Assembly: GCA_003151595.1 (NCBI GenBank)
Contig: PLXW01000172.1
Coordinates: 1-20,945 of the forward strand
DNA: 20,945 nt
DNA from: Myxococcales bacterium
GTDB lineage: Bacteria > Myxococcota > Polyangia > Polyangiales > Polyangiaceae
Direction of reading: 5' to 3'
The translations under genes and the position numbers were made by a program. How positions within the stretch are numbered: position 1 is the first letter of the stretch; each line of letters begins with the position of its first letter. A model generated the notes under the pieces. That model was not told the origin of the DNA. It searched no databases and was given only the letters and a program-made list of their open reading frames with translations. Positions 15,077-20,945 of the stretch are shown here, one piece after another.

Positions 15077-16836
15077 GCACTGCGCCCGAAGCGCGGAACG
15101 AGGGCGGGCTGCGCGTGCTCGCAGCGTCGCGCGAGGACGCGACGCTGCACACGATCTCGCGCGCGATGACCCCCGCCGGGCACCAGCTCCACACGTCGAG
15201 CGATCTCGCCGAAGCCATCGCCACCGCCGCGGGCGAGAAGTGCGAGGTGGCGTTCGTCGACGTGATGCTCGACGGCGGCGCCGGGCTCGCACTGGTGCAC
15301 CACCTGACCGCGGCCGTACCGGGAATCGCGGTGTACGCGCTCGCGCCGGAGTCGAACTTGGAGCTGGGGGCGCAGGCCGTGGCGCTCGGCGCTGCGGGGT
15401 TCGTGTCGTCACCGCCGTCGGGGGACGCGCTGCTCCATGCCGTCGACGAGGTTCTCGCGCGTCGCGAGGCCACGCGCGAGAAGATCAAGCTCGAAGCCGA
15501 TCTCGCCTCCGCGAAACGGCGCAACTCGCTCATGGATCGCGTGGTCCAGCTGGCGAACGGCGGTGCGCAGTCCGAGGTGGCGCGGGCCATCATGGAGGCG
15601 CTCGCCGAGGTCGCCGACGCGCACGGCGCCGCGCTGTATGCCGCGTTCGATCCGCCGCACGGAGAGTGCGTTCGACTGGCGGCGATGGGGACGGCGCACG
15701 ATCTCCCCGCGACATCGCCGGGTGAAGAGCTCCTGCGCCTCGCCGCGGCCCGCGGCGCGCAGGTCGTGCCGCTGGGGGTCGCCGAGCGGTTGTATGCGCT
15801 GGCCATCCTGGAGAAGACAGATCCGGCATGCGAGCGAGACCTGGCGGCGATCGCCAGCCTCGCGGCGACCGTGCTCGCGTTCGTCGATGCCGGAGAGTCG
15901 CGCGCACGCGAAGGGGTGCGTGACGAACGGTCGCGCGTGTACTCGTTCTCGTACTTGCAGGACATCGCGCGACGCGAGGTCGACAAAGCGAAGCGGCACG
16001 GACGGCGCCTCGCCATCGCTGCGATCCTCCTCGACAAGGACTCGGGCACCAAGACGCGTGCCGAGCTCGAACAGGTCGTGCTCGGCGTGGTGCGCGACAC
16101 CGACGTGCTCGCGCGCTTCGACGATCACGAGTTCTATCTGCTGCTCCCGGAGACCGGCGCGCTCGGAGCGCACTCGTGTCGTCGACGTCTGCTCATTCGC
16201 GCCGAGGGCGATCGCCGCGCGCGAACACCGGCGAGCGATCGCCGCGGGCCGGTGTCGGCGCGGCCCGGGCGCGGGGTTCCCCTCTCGATCGGCGTGGCGG
16301 CCTATCCGCACGACGGCGCCTCGCTCGATCGCTTGCTTCGATCGGCGCGTCAGCGCGCGCTGGACGCGAGTCGATCCGCGGTGCATTCGCTCGGGCTCGC
16401 GCCGATGTCGCTGGGCGAGATCATCGACGTGCTCCTCGCGCGACCCATGATGGGCGCCGGATTCGGCTCGCCCTATCCGCTCGATCTCGTGGGGCCGGCG
16501 ATGCTCTCGCTGGTCGCCGCCGCGTGCCGCGAAGCGAAGCGGGGCGGGACGACGTCGGTGCTGGTGACGGCGCGCGGGGGAATGGGGATGGCCTCGGCGG
16601 CGCGGCAGGTGTTCGCGTACGACGCGAAGGACCCGAGCGTTCACATCGCCGACGTGAGGAGTGCGCCGCGCTGCGAGAACGCCGAGGCGATCGTCATCAG
16701 CGCGGAGCACGGCTCGTGGGTCTGCTGCGGGCGACGCGACGACGATCGCTTTCGAGGCGTGCACGCGGCCGATCCGTTGCTCGCCGATCTCGTCGCGCAG
16801 CGCCTGGCGCAGGCCAGCGGAGCGCGCCTCCCGTGA
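15073..16836 (+). CDS. Receiver - GAF-like - degenerate GGDEF protein with unknown C-terminal domain
   Basis: A 587-residue cytosolic signalling protein. Residues 13-130 are a receiver with Glu21/Asp22 and the phospho-acceptor Asp63 (FVDVMLDGG), but the conserved Lys is replaced (GFVSSPPS) and the Thr position is Ala. Residues 150-273 resemble a GAF domain. Residues 288-437 follow a GGDEF fold: [19 protein letters not shown], then [14 protein letters not shown] where the GGDEF signature has become DDHEF, then [18 protein letters not shown]. The GHxxGD segment is missing, so diguanylate cyclase activity is probably lost and a binding role is likelier. Residues 443-587 form a domain I do not recognise. 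Codons near 16173-16230 are less typical, perhaps a linker. ATG 15073 overlaps the dapF stop by four bases. Confidence 0.85.
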   Translation: MSTAPEARNEGGLRVLAASREDATLHTISRAMTPAGHQLHTSSDLAEAIATAAGEKCEVAFVDVMLDGGAGLALVHHLTAAVPGIAVYALAPESNLELGAQAVALGAAGFVSSPPSGDALLHAVDEVLARREATREKIKLEADLASAKRRNSLMDRVVQLANGGAQSEVARAIMEALAEVADAHGAALYAAFDPPHGECVRLAAMGTAHDLPATSPGEELLRLAAARGAQVVPLGVAERLYALAILEKTDPACERDLAAIASLAATVLAFVDAGESRAREGVRDERSRVYSFSYLQDIARREVDKAKRHGRRLAIAAILLDKDSGTKTRAELEQVVLGVVRDTDVLARFDDHEFYLLLPETGALGAHSCRRRLLIRAEGDRRARTPASDRRGPVSARPGRGVPLSIGVAAYPHDGASLDRLLRSARQRALDASRSAVHSLGLAPMSLGEIIDVLLARPMMGAGFGSPYPLDLVGPAMLSLVAAACREAKRGGTTSVLVTARGGMGMASAARQVFAYDAKDPSVHIADVRSAPRCENAEAIVISAEHGSWVCCGRRDDDRFRGVHAADPLLADLVAQRLAQASGARLP

Positions 16837-16838
16837 GC

Positions 16839-18257
16839 ATGTCGCCGTCGTCGCATCACTCGCCGCCGCGCGTGCTCCTCGTGGAAGAGGACATCGAGGA
16901 GCTTGCGTCGATCGCTGCCGACCTGCGGCAACGCGGCATTCAGGTCGCGCTGGCGAACGGCGTGAGCATGGCGTGCGAGCGCGCGAAGACAGCGCGCGTC
17001 GACGTCGTCATCGCGGCGAGCGAGCTCACCGAAGCGCGCGAGGACGGACTGAGCCTCCTCGACGCGCTGGCGATCGAGCTCGGGCAGTTGCCGCCCGTGC
17101 TCTTGCTCGTGCGCGAAGGGCCGGGCCCCCTGCAGGGCGAATCGGTCGTTCGTGGGGACATCGATGCCCTCGTCGCTCGCGTGCTCGCGCTCGCGACGCC
17201 GTCGACCACGCGCGGGCTGGAGTCGGCGCCGCCGTCCGCGATCTACTCCGGCTCGCTCGCGAAGGTGTCGCTCGCCGACGTCATCGAGACGCTGTGGGTC
17301 GACAAGAAGACGGGAACGCTCGCCGTGACCACGGGGATCGGCGCCGGCGACGTACGGCTTCACGACGGCGCGATCGTCGACGCCGTCTATCTGCGCTTCG
17401 AGGGGATGAAGGCGCTCGTCCGCATGATCGGCGAGCCCGAGGGGCGCTTCCTCTTCACGCCCGAGACGCCCGCCGTCCTCGGTCGAATGAGCACGCCGAC
17501 GCGCGAGCTGCTCGCGCTCGTGGCCGATCAGCTCTCGCAGTCGAAGGCGTTGCGCGCTCAGCTCGGGGACCTCGCGTCGAAGGTGCTCCTCGCGGGCGAC
17601 GGGGGCGATCACGCCGACCTCTCGCCGCTCGCGCGCGCCGTCCTGGCGAAGCTGCGCGGGCCCGCGACCATCGAGGAGGTGCTCGACGATCTCCCCGAGC
17701 CCGACGCGCAGATCCTTGCGGCGCTGGCAGAGCTCGATTCGAAGGGGCGGATGAAGCGGCTCGCGCTCGAGACGCAGCGCGTGCCGCTCGTCGGGACCGA
17801 TCAGCTTCACTTGATGCGCGCGCTCGTCTCGCGCGCGGCGGCGCCGGGGTACGAAGGCGCGGCGCGGCTCGTATTCGCCGGGACGCCGAGTCGCCTCGCG
17901 GTGTTCACGCACGCCGCGCTCTGCCTGGCCGACACGATCGCCGCTAGCGAGCCCGCGCCCCCCGTTCCGATTCCGCACTCGATCGCCACCGTGCGCCTCG
18001 GCGACGACGTCGATCTCGAGCTCGTCGCGCTGCCGCTCGTTCCGGCGTACGCGCCACTATGGCCACTCGCACTCGCCGGCTCGGCGATCGTCGTGCGCCT
18101 CGATGACGCCGCCGGCTCCGCGCTCACCGAGGTCTGCGCTGCCGCCGAGCTTCCGGTGCTCGACGCGCAGATCCTCGTCGGCGCGCTCGAAGAAGCAAGC
18201 GTCGCGCAAGTCGCGAGCTTGATCCGCGCGGCGATCGAAGCCACGCAGGGCGCGTAG
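16839..18257 (+). CDS. Pseudo-receiver / DUF4388 (PATAN) protein with GTPase-like C-terminal region
   Basis: A 472-residue signalling protein. Residues 10-118 look like a receiver (RVLLVEEDIEEL), but the phospho-acceptor position is Ala60 (VVIAASEL), so it is probably not phosphorylated. Residues 136-232 match DUF4388/PATAN (YSGSLAKVSLADVIETL, KTGTLAV, LHDGAIVDA, GRFLFTP), an interaction domain frequent in myxobacteria. Residues 262-308 resemble a winged helix. Residues 340-468 have an order of strands like a small GTPase (LVFAGTPSR in the P-loop position, ALAGSAIVVRLDD) but lack the GK[ST]; this last reading is speculative. ATG 16839 lies just after the previous stop; GTG 16833 would overlap that stop and add two residues. 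Its stop codon lies in a hairpin-forming repeat. Confidence 0.8.
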   Translation: MSPSSHHSPPRVLLVEEDIEELASIAADLRQRGIQVALANGVSMACERAKTARVDVVIAASELTEAREDGLSLLDALAIELGQLPPVLLLVREGPGPLQGESVVRGDIDALVARVLALATPSTTRGLESAPPSAIYSGSLAKVSLADVIETLWVDKKTGTLAVTTGIGAGDVRLHDGAIVDAVYLRFEGMKALVRMIGEPEGRFLFTPETPAVLGRMSTPTRELLALVADQLSQSKALRAQLGDLASKVLLAGDGGDHADLSPLARAVLAKLRGPATIEEVLDDLPEPDAQILAALAELDSKGRMKRLALETQRVPLVGTDQLHLMRALVSRAAAPGYEGAARLVFAGTPSRLAVFTHAALCLADTIAASEPAPPVPIPHSIATVRLGDDVDLELVALPLVPAYAPLWPLALAGSAIVVRLDDAAGSALTEVCAAAELPVLDAQILVGALEEASVAQVASLIRAAIEATQGA

Positions 18258-18269
18258 CGAGGCTACGCG
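18251..18269. terminator. Hairpin over the stop of the DUF4388 gene
   Basis: CGCGTAGC (18251-18258), loop GAG, and GCTACGCG (18262-18269) form a perfect 8-base-pair stem containing the TAG stop at 18255-18257. It lies between converging genes and has no T-run, so a role in termination or 3'-end protection is inferred. Confidence 0.45.
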
Positions 18270-18300
18270 TCGACCTGGTGAGGCGAGGCTACGCCTCGAC
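18257..18300. repeat. 17/18-identical direct repeat over two convergent stop codons
   Basis: Two 18-base copies, at 18257-18274 and 18283-18300, differ at one position (GCGAGGCTACGCGTCGAC and GCGAGGCTACGCCTCGAC), with an 8-base spacer. The first overlaps the last base of the DUF4388 gene; the second covers the last bases of pyrH. Each copy takes part in a hairpin. Confidence 0.75.
18284..18298. terminator. Hairpin over the stop of pyrH
   Basis: CGAGGC (18284-18289), loop TAC, and GCCTCG (18293-18298) form a perfect 6-base-pair stem that contains the pyrH stop (TAG, minus strand, 18291-18289). It is the partner of the hairpin at 18251-18269 and could end transcription in the pyrH direction. 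No T-run is present. Confidence 0.4.
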
Positions 18301-19059
18301 GATCGTCCCGATCGGCTCGCCCGAGACCACGCGCTTGATGTTCCCGCGCGTCATCAGCTTGAACACGCGAATGCTCATCGCGTTGTCGCGGCACAGGGTC
18401 ACGGCCGTCGAGTCCATGACGCCGATGCGATCGTTGAGGAACCGATCGAACGACATCTTCTCGACCATCTTCGCGTCCGGGAATTTCACCGGGTCTCGGT
18501 CGTAGACGCCGTCGACCTTCGTGGCCTTGAAGAGCGCGTCGGCGTGGATCTCCATCGCGCGCAACGCCGCGGCGGTGTCGGTCGAGAAGTACGGGTTGCC
18601 CGTGCCGCCGGCGAAGATGACCATTCGTCCCTTCTCCAGGTGGCGAACGCTCCGCCGACGGATGTACGGCTCGGCGACCTGGCGAATCTCGATCGCGGTC
18701 TGCACGCGGGTCGGCACGTTCGCCTTCTCGAGCGCGTCTTGCAGCGCAAGGGCGTTGATCACCGTCGCGAGCATCCCCATGTAGTCGCTCTGCGCGCGAT
18801 CCATCCCCTGGCTCGCCCCTTTGAGCCCGCGGAAAATGTTGCCGCCGCCGACGACGATGCCGCACTGCACGCCCATCGCGTGCACTTCGGACAGCTCGAG
18901 CGCGAGGCTCTTCAAGACGTCGGGCGCGATGCCGAAGCCGCCCGTGGTGCCGCAGAGCGCTTCACCGCTCAGCTTGAGGACGATTCGCTTGTACCGCAGC
19001 TCGGGGTGCGGCGGAGGGGGTGCCACGGTCTGATCGTCGCGCTCTTCGAGTGGCCGCAT
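18289..19059 (-). CDS. pyrH: UMP kinase
   Basis: PyrH phosphorylates UMP to UDP with ATP, is hexameric and cytosolic, and belongs to the amino-acid kinase fold rather than the P-loop kinases. The 256-residue protein has [13 protein letters not shown] (about 23-35), [10 protein letters not shown], the [13 protein letters not shown] [12 protein letters not shown] segment, [26 protein letters not shown] and the C-terminal [12 protein letters not shown]. The core is complete. The start at ATG 19059 gives about 22 extra residues before the usual YKR start, rich in Pro and charge; a shorter start is possible. In most bacteria pyrH lies between tsf and frr; here neither is adjacent in the window, since a foldase gene is divergent upstream and a signalling gene converges downstream. 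Confidence 0.95.
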   Translation of the reverse strand: MRPLEERDDQTVAPPPPHPELRYKRIVLKLSGEALCGTTGGFGIAPDVLKSLALELSEVHAMGVQCGIVVGGGNIFRGLKGASQGMDRAQSDYMGMLATVINALALQDALEKANVPTRVQTAIEIRQVAEPYIRRRSVRHLEKGRMVIFAGGTGNPYFSTDTAAALRAMEIHADALFKATKVDGVYDRDPVKFPDAKMVEKMSFDRFLNDRIGVMDSTAVTLCRDNAMSIRVFKLMTRGNIKRVVSGEPIGTIVEA

Positions 19060-19118
19060 GGCGCGAGCATGTAGCCGCGCGTGCCCGTGAGCGCAATGTG
19101 TAGTAATGCGCGACCGCG

Positions 19119-20126
19119 ATGGTTCGTGCCGTTACCCGCTACGCGCTCCTGCTCGGCTTGCTGATTCCGTGCGCTTGCAAGGGGACTTCCGCCCCCTCCA
19201 CGGGCGACGGCGGCGCGCACGCGACGACCGACTTGCTGTCGGCCGAAGAGGCCGCGAAGGTGCTGGCGAAGGTCGGCGATCGGACGATCACCCTAGGCGA
19301 CTACGTGGCCGCGCTGGAGCACATGGATCAGTTCGATCGCATGCGGTACCAGTCGCCCGAGCGGCGAAAAGAGCTGCTCAACGAGATGATCAACGTCGAG
19401 CTCCTGGCGCAGGAAGCGCGCGACAAGGGGTACGACAAGGACCCGCAGACGCAGCAAGAGGTGCGCGCGGTGCTGCGCGACGCGCTCCTCCGGGATGCCC
19501 GACAGTCGGCCCCGAAGCCGGCGGACATCTCGGAAGACGAGGTGAAGGCGTACTTCGACGCGCACCGCGCCGACTACCACGACCCCGAGCGCCGCCGGCT
19601 GTCGGCCGTCGTCGTGGCGAACGACGCCGCCGCGAGCGCCGTGCTCGACCAGGCCAAGAAGGGCCTGACCGCCGCGCAGTGGGGTGACCTCGTGCACTCC
19701 AAGTCGATCGACGTCCTGGCCAAGGAGAACATCCCGGTCGATCTCGCGGGTGACCTCGGCATCGTGGGCCCGCCCGGTGATTCGCGCGGAACGAACCCGC
19801 GCGTGCCCGACGCGGTGCGGATCGCAGGGTTTCAGATCGCGAAGGTGGGCGACGTGTTTCCGAGCCCGGTGCACGCCGACGGCAAGGCGTACGTCGTGCG
19901 GCTCAGCGTGAAGAACGACCCGCAGGATCGGACGGTCGAAGAGTCGGATCGCTCGATCCGCGTGAAGCTGTCGCAAGACAAGGTGCGCGCGAGAGAGGAC
20001 GAGCTCCTGACGCAACTGAGGGCGAAGTTCCCGGTGCAGATCGACGACGCCGTCGTGGGCACGGTGAAGGTCGATCTGGGCGACGCCGGAGCGCCCCTCG
20101 GCGCGAGCGACGCGGCCTCGGACTGA
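19119..20126 (+). CDS. PpiC/SurA-type peptidylprolyl isomerase-like lipoprotein
   Basis: A 335-residue predicted exported protein of the SurA/PrsA/PpiC foldase group, acting outside the cytoplasmic membrane on unfolded envelope proteins. The signal [13 protein letters not shown] ends in candidate lipidation cysteines Cys18 or Cys20, so lipid anchoring is likely although the lipobox is not canonical. A SurA_N-like helical part ([16 protein letters not shown] ... [20 protein letters not shown]) leads to [29 protein letters not shown], the usual junction into a PpiC-like domain (about 160-275), and a charged C-terminal helix. Whether the rotamase site is active cannot be told. ATG 19119 has no clear ribosome site. 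It is divergent from pyrH, 59 bases away. Confidence 0.8.
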   Translation: MVRAVTRYALLLGLLIPCACKGTSAPSTGDGGAHATTDLLSAEEAAKVLAKVGDRTITLGDYVAALEHMDQFDRMRYQSPERRKELLNEMINVELLAQEARDKGYDKDPQTQQEVRAVLRDALLRDARQSAPKPADISEDEVKAYFDAHRADYHDPERRRLSAVVVANDAAASAVLDQAKKGLTAAQWGDLVHSKSIDVLAKENIPVDLAGDLGIVGPPGDSRGTNPRVPDAVRIAGFQIAKVGDVFPSPVHADGKAYVVRLSVKNDPQDRTVEESDRSIRVKLSQDKVRAREDELLTQLRAKFPVQIDDAVVGTVKVDLGDAGAPLGASDAASD

Positions 20127-20129
20127 GGA

Positions 20130-20149
20130 GCGGCCCCCGCTGCGGCCGC
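20130..20149 (+). terminator. Possible hairpin after the foldase gene
   Basis: GCGGCC (20130-20135) and GGCCGC (20144-20149) can pair across an 8-base loop just after the stop at 20126. No T-run follows, and in DNA this GC-rich such pairs arise easily. Confidence 0.2.
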
Positions 20150-20197
20150 ACGTCGCGAGAGGCGAATCGACGGATCGCGTGCTAGAGCGCGCGTGAA

Positions 20198-20945
20198 ATG
20201 GCGACTTCGCTCCTCGACGAACGATCGCTCGTGCGTGCTTCGCGGCCGCGCGCGCGACCGCGTTCCACGCGAAAGCCGACGGCCAAGGAGCGCAACGATT
20301 GGCGCTGGCAGATCCGCCACGCGGTCACGCGCGTCGACGACCTGGCGCGGGCGATTCCACTGACAGCGCGCGAGCTCGAAGGGGCGCGCCGCGCCGAGCG
20401 CGAAGGGATGCCCATCGGGATCACGCCCTACTACCTGTCTCTCGTCGATCGCGACGACCCGTCGTGCCCGATTCGTTTGCAGTGCGTCCCCGATGCGCGC
20501 GAGGCCGACGAGGCGGTGGGCGATCTCGCCGACCCGCTGGGCGAGGTCGAGCACGAGGTCGCGCCGCATCTCGTTCAGAGGTACCCCGATCGTGCGCTGC
20601 TCCTCGCGACCGATCGCTGCGCGGTCTACTGCCGCTTCTGCACGCGATCGCGAATGGTCGGAGGGTCGGACGAGAGCGCGGCGGGCGGGGCGGTCTCGAT
20701 CGACGCGCTCGCGCCGGCGCTGGCGTATCTGCGCGCGCATCCGGAGGTGCGCGACGTCATCGTGAGCGGAGGCGATCCGCTGGCGATGGCGACCGATCGG
20801 ATCGTGCGCGTCATCGCGGCGGTGCGCGCGGTGGAGAGCGTGGAGACGATCCGGATCGCGACGCGCGTGCCGGTCACGATGCCGCAGCGGATCACGAGCG
20901 AGCTGGTTCGCGCGCTTCGACCGCACCATCCGCTCTGGGTGATGA
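20198..20945 (+). CDS. Lysine 2,3-aminomutase-like radical SAM enzyme, 5' part (runs off window)
   Basis: The frame from ATG 20198 stays open to the window end, giving 249 residues. The N-terminal NDWRWQIRHAVTRVDDLARAIPLT and IGITPYYLSLVDRDDPSCPIR are the hallmark of KamA-type lysine 2,3-aminomutases, PLP and radical SAM enzymes that move the alpha-amino group of lysine to the beta carbon. The iron-sulfur cysteines are Cys141, Cys145 and Cys148 (CAVYCRFC), followed by the VSGGDPL SAM-binding segment and IRIATRVPVTMPQRIT. The PLP lysine would lie beyond the window. The long N-terminal part favours KamA/AblA over EpmB, the elongation factor P modifying relative, but other aminomutases (for example glutamate 2,3-aminomutase) are not excluded. 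No strong ribosome site is seen; 71 bases separate it from the foldase gene. Confidence 0.88.
   Translation, partial: MATSLLDERSLVRASRPRARPRSTRKPTAKERNDWRWQIRHAVTRVDDLARAIPLTARELEGARRAEREGMPIGITPYYLSLVDRDDPSCPIRLQCVPDAREADEAVGDLADPLGEVEHEVAPHLVQRYPDRALLLATDRCAVYCRFCTRSRMVGGSDESAAGGAVSIDALAPALAYLRAHPEVRDVIVSGGDPLAMATDRIVRVIAAVRAVESVETIRIATRVPVTMPQRITSELVRALRPHHPLWVM

Noticed and set aside
13909..15303. Upstream in-frame extension of aroC on the minus strand
   Set aside because: The extra 465 residues are opposite DUF167 and dapF and do not look like protein; AroC begins at the canonical [15 protein letters not shown].
16171..16290. Possible pair of compensating frameshifts in the GGDEF-like region
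   Set aside because: Third-position bias dips here, but the assigned frame continues smoothly into the [11 protein letters not shown] motif and no other frame gives a better GGDEF continuation; a variable linker is simpler.
16176..16838. Upstream in-frame extension of the DUF4388 gene
   Set aside because: Arg/Ala-rich shadow of the preceding signalling gene; the receiver-like N terminus starts naturally at 16839.
16641..17978. Long minus-strand frame opposite the DUF4388 gene
   Set aside because: No motifs and typical antisense composition of GC-rich coding DNA.
19832..20929. Minus-strand frame opposite the foldase and aminomutase genes
   Set aside because: The opposite strand has the intact radical SAM motif and foldase sequence; this frame is a shadow.
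1..20945. Frequent CGATCG/GCGATCGC words, reminiscent of a HIP1-like iterated palindrome
   Set aside because: They are spread through coding regions and are explained by favoured Asp-Arg and Ile-Ala codon pairs; I did not count them against an expectation.
1..20945. oriC, DnaA boxes, tRNA, CRISPR or mobile elements
   Set aside because: I looked for DnaA-box words, clover-leaf-like gaps, regular repeats and transposase motifs and found none; the parS sites alone do not place oriC inside the window.

Overview
The window is gene-dense, GC-rich chromosomal DNA with strong G/C preference at third codon positions. It looks like a myxobacterium-type deltaproteobacterium, perhaps of the Polyangiales. 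That placement is an inference from base composition and from the style of the signalling proteins (receiver modules joined to DUF4388 and degenerate GGDEF domains); no rRNA or other marker is present to confirm it. I see no insertion sequence, phage, CRISPR array, tRNA or rRNA, so this is mostly housekeeping chromosome rather than an island.

Layout, left to right: (1) the 3' part of clpB (+) and a small secreted protein of unknown function (+). (2) A minus-strand moxR - DUF58 - tgpA-like operon at 6885-2645. (3) A lone CcmA-like ABC ATPase (+) that runs into the end of bioD. (4) A minus-strand run from 13908 to 7612: aroC, a fused aroK-aroB, a Cys-rich lipoprotein, a predicted secreted or barrel protein, zapA, bioF and bioD. 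(5) A plus-strand run from 13932 to 18257: DUF167, dapF, a REC-GAF-degenerate GGDEF protein and a pseudo-receiver DUF4388 protein. (6) pyrH (-), facing a lipoprotein foldase of the PpiC/SurA kind (+). (7) The 5' part of a lysine 2,3-aminomutase-like radical SAM gene (+), cut by the window end.

The most striking non-coding signal is a pair of near-perfect parS centromere palindromes (TGTTTCACGTGAAACN), 1,283 bp apart at 8093-8108 and 9376-9391. One lies inside the bioD reading frame. The other sits on the zapA/bioF junction, with the GTG start codon of bioF at its exact centre. They imply that a ParB protein loads here and that the window lies in the chromosome-segregation region, probably not far from oriC. 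A second odd spot is the pair of translationally coupled, partly degenerate signalling proteins downstream of dapF. A third is a 17/18-identical direct repeat that forms hairpins over the stop codons of the two convergent genes at 18257 and 18289.

How the genes work together: aroC and aroKB encode three steps of chorismate synthesis. bioF and bioD encode two adjacent steps of biotin synthesis. dapF makes meso-diaminopimelate for peptidoglycan and lysine. pyrH makes UDP for nucleotides. zapA and the parS sites concern division and segregation. clpB and the PpiC-like lipoprotein deal with protein folding. The moxR-DUF58-tgpA set is probably an envelope-associated chaperone/transglutaminase-like module.
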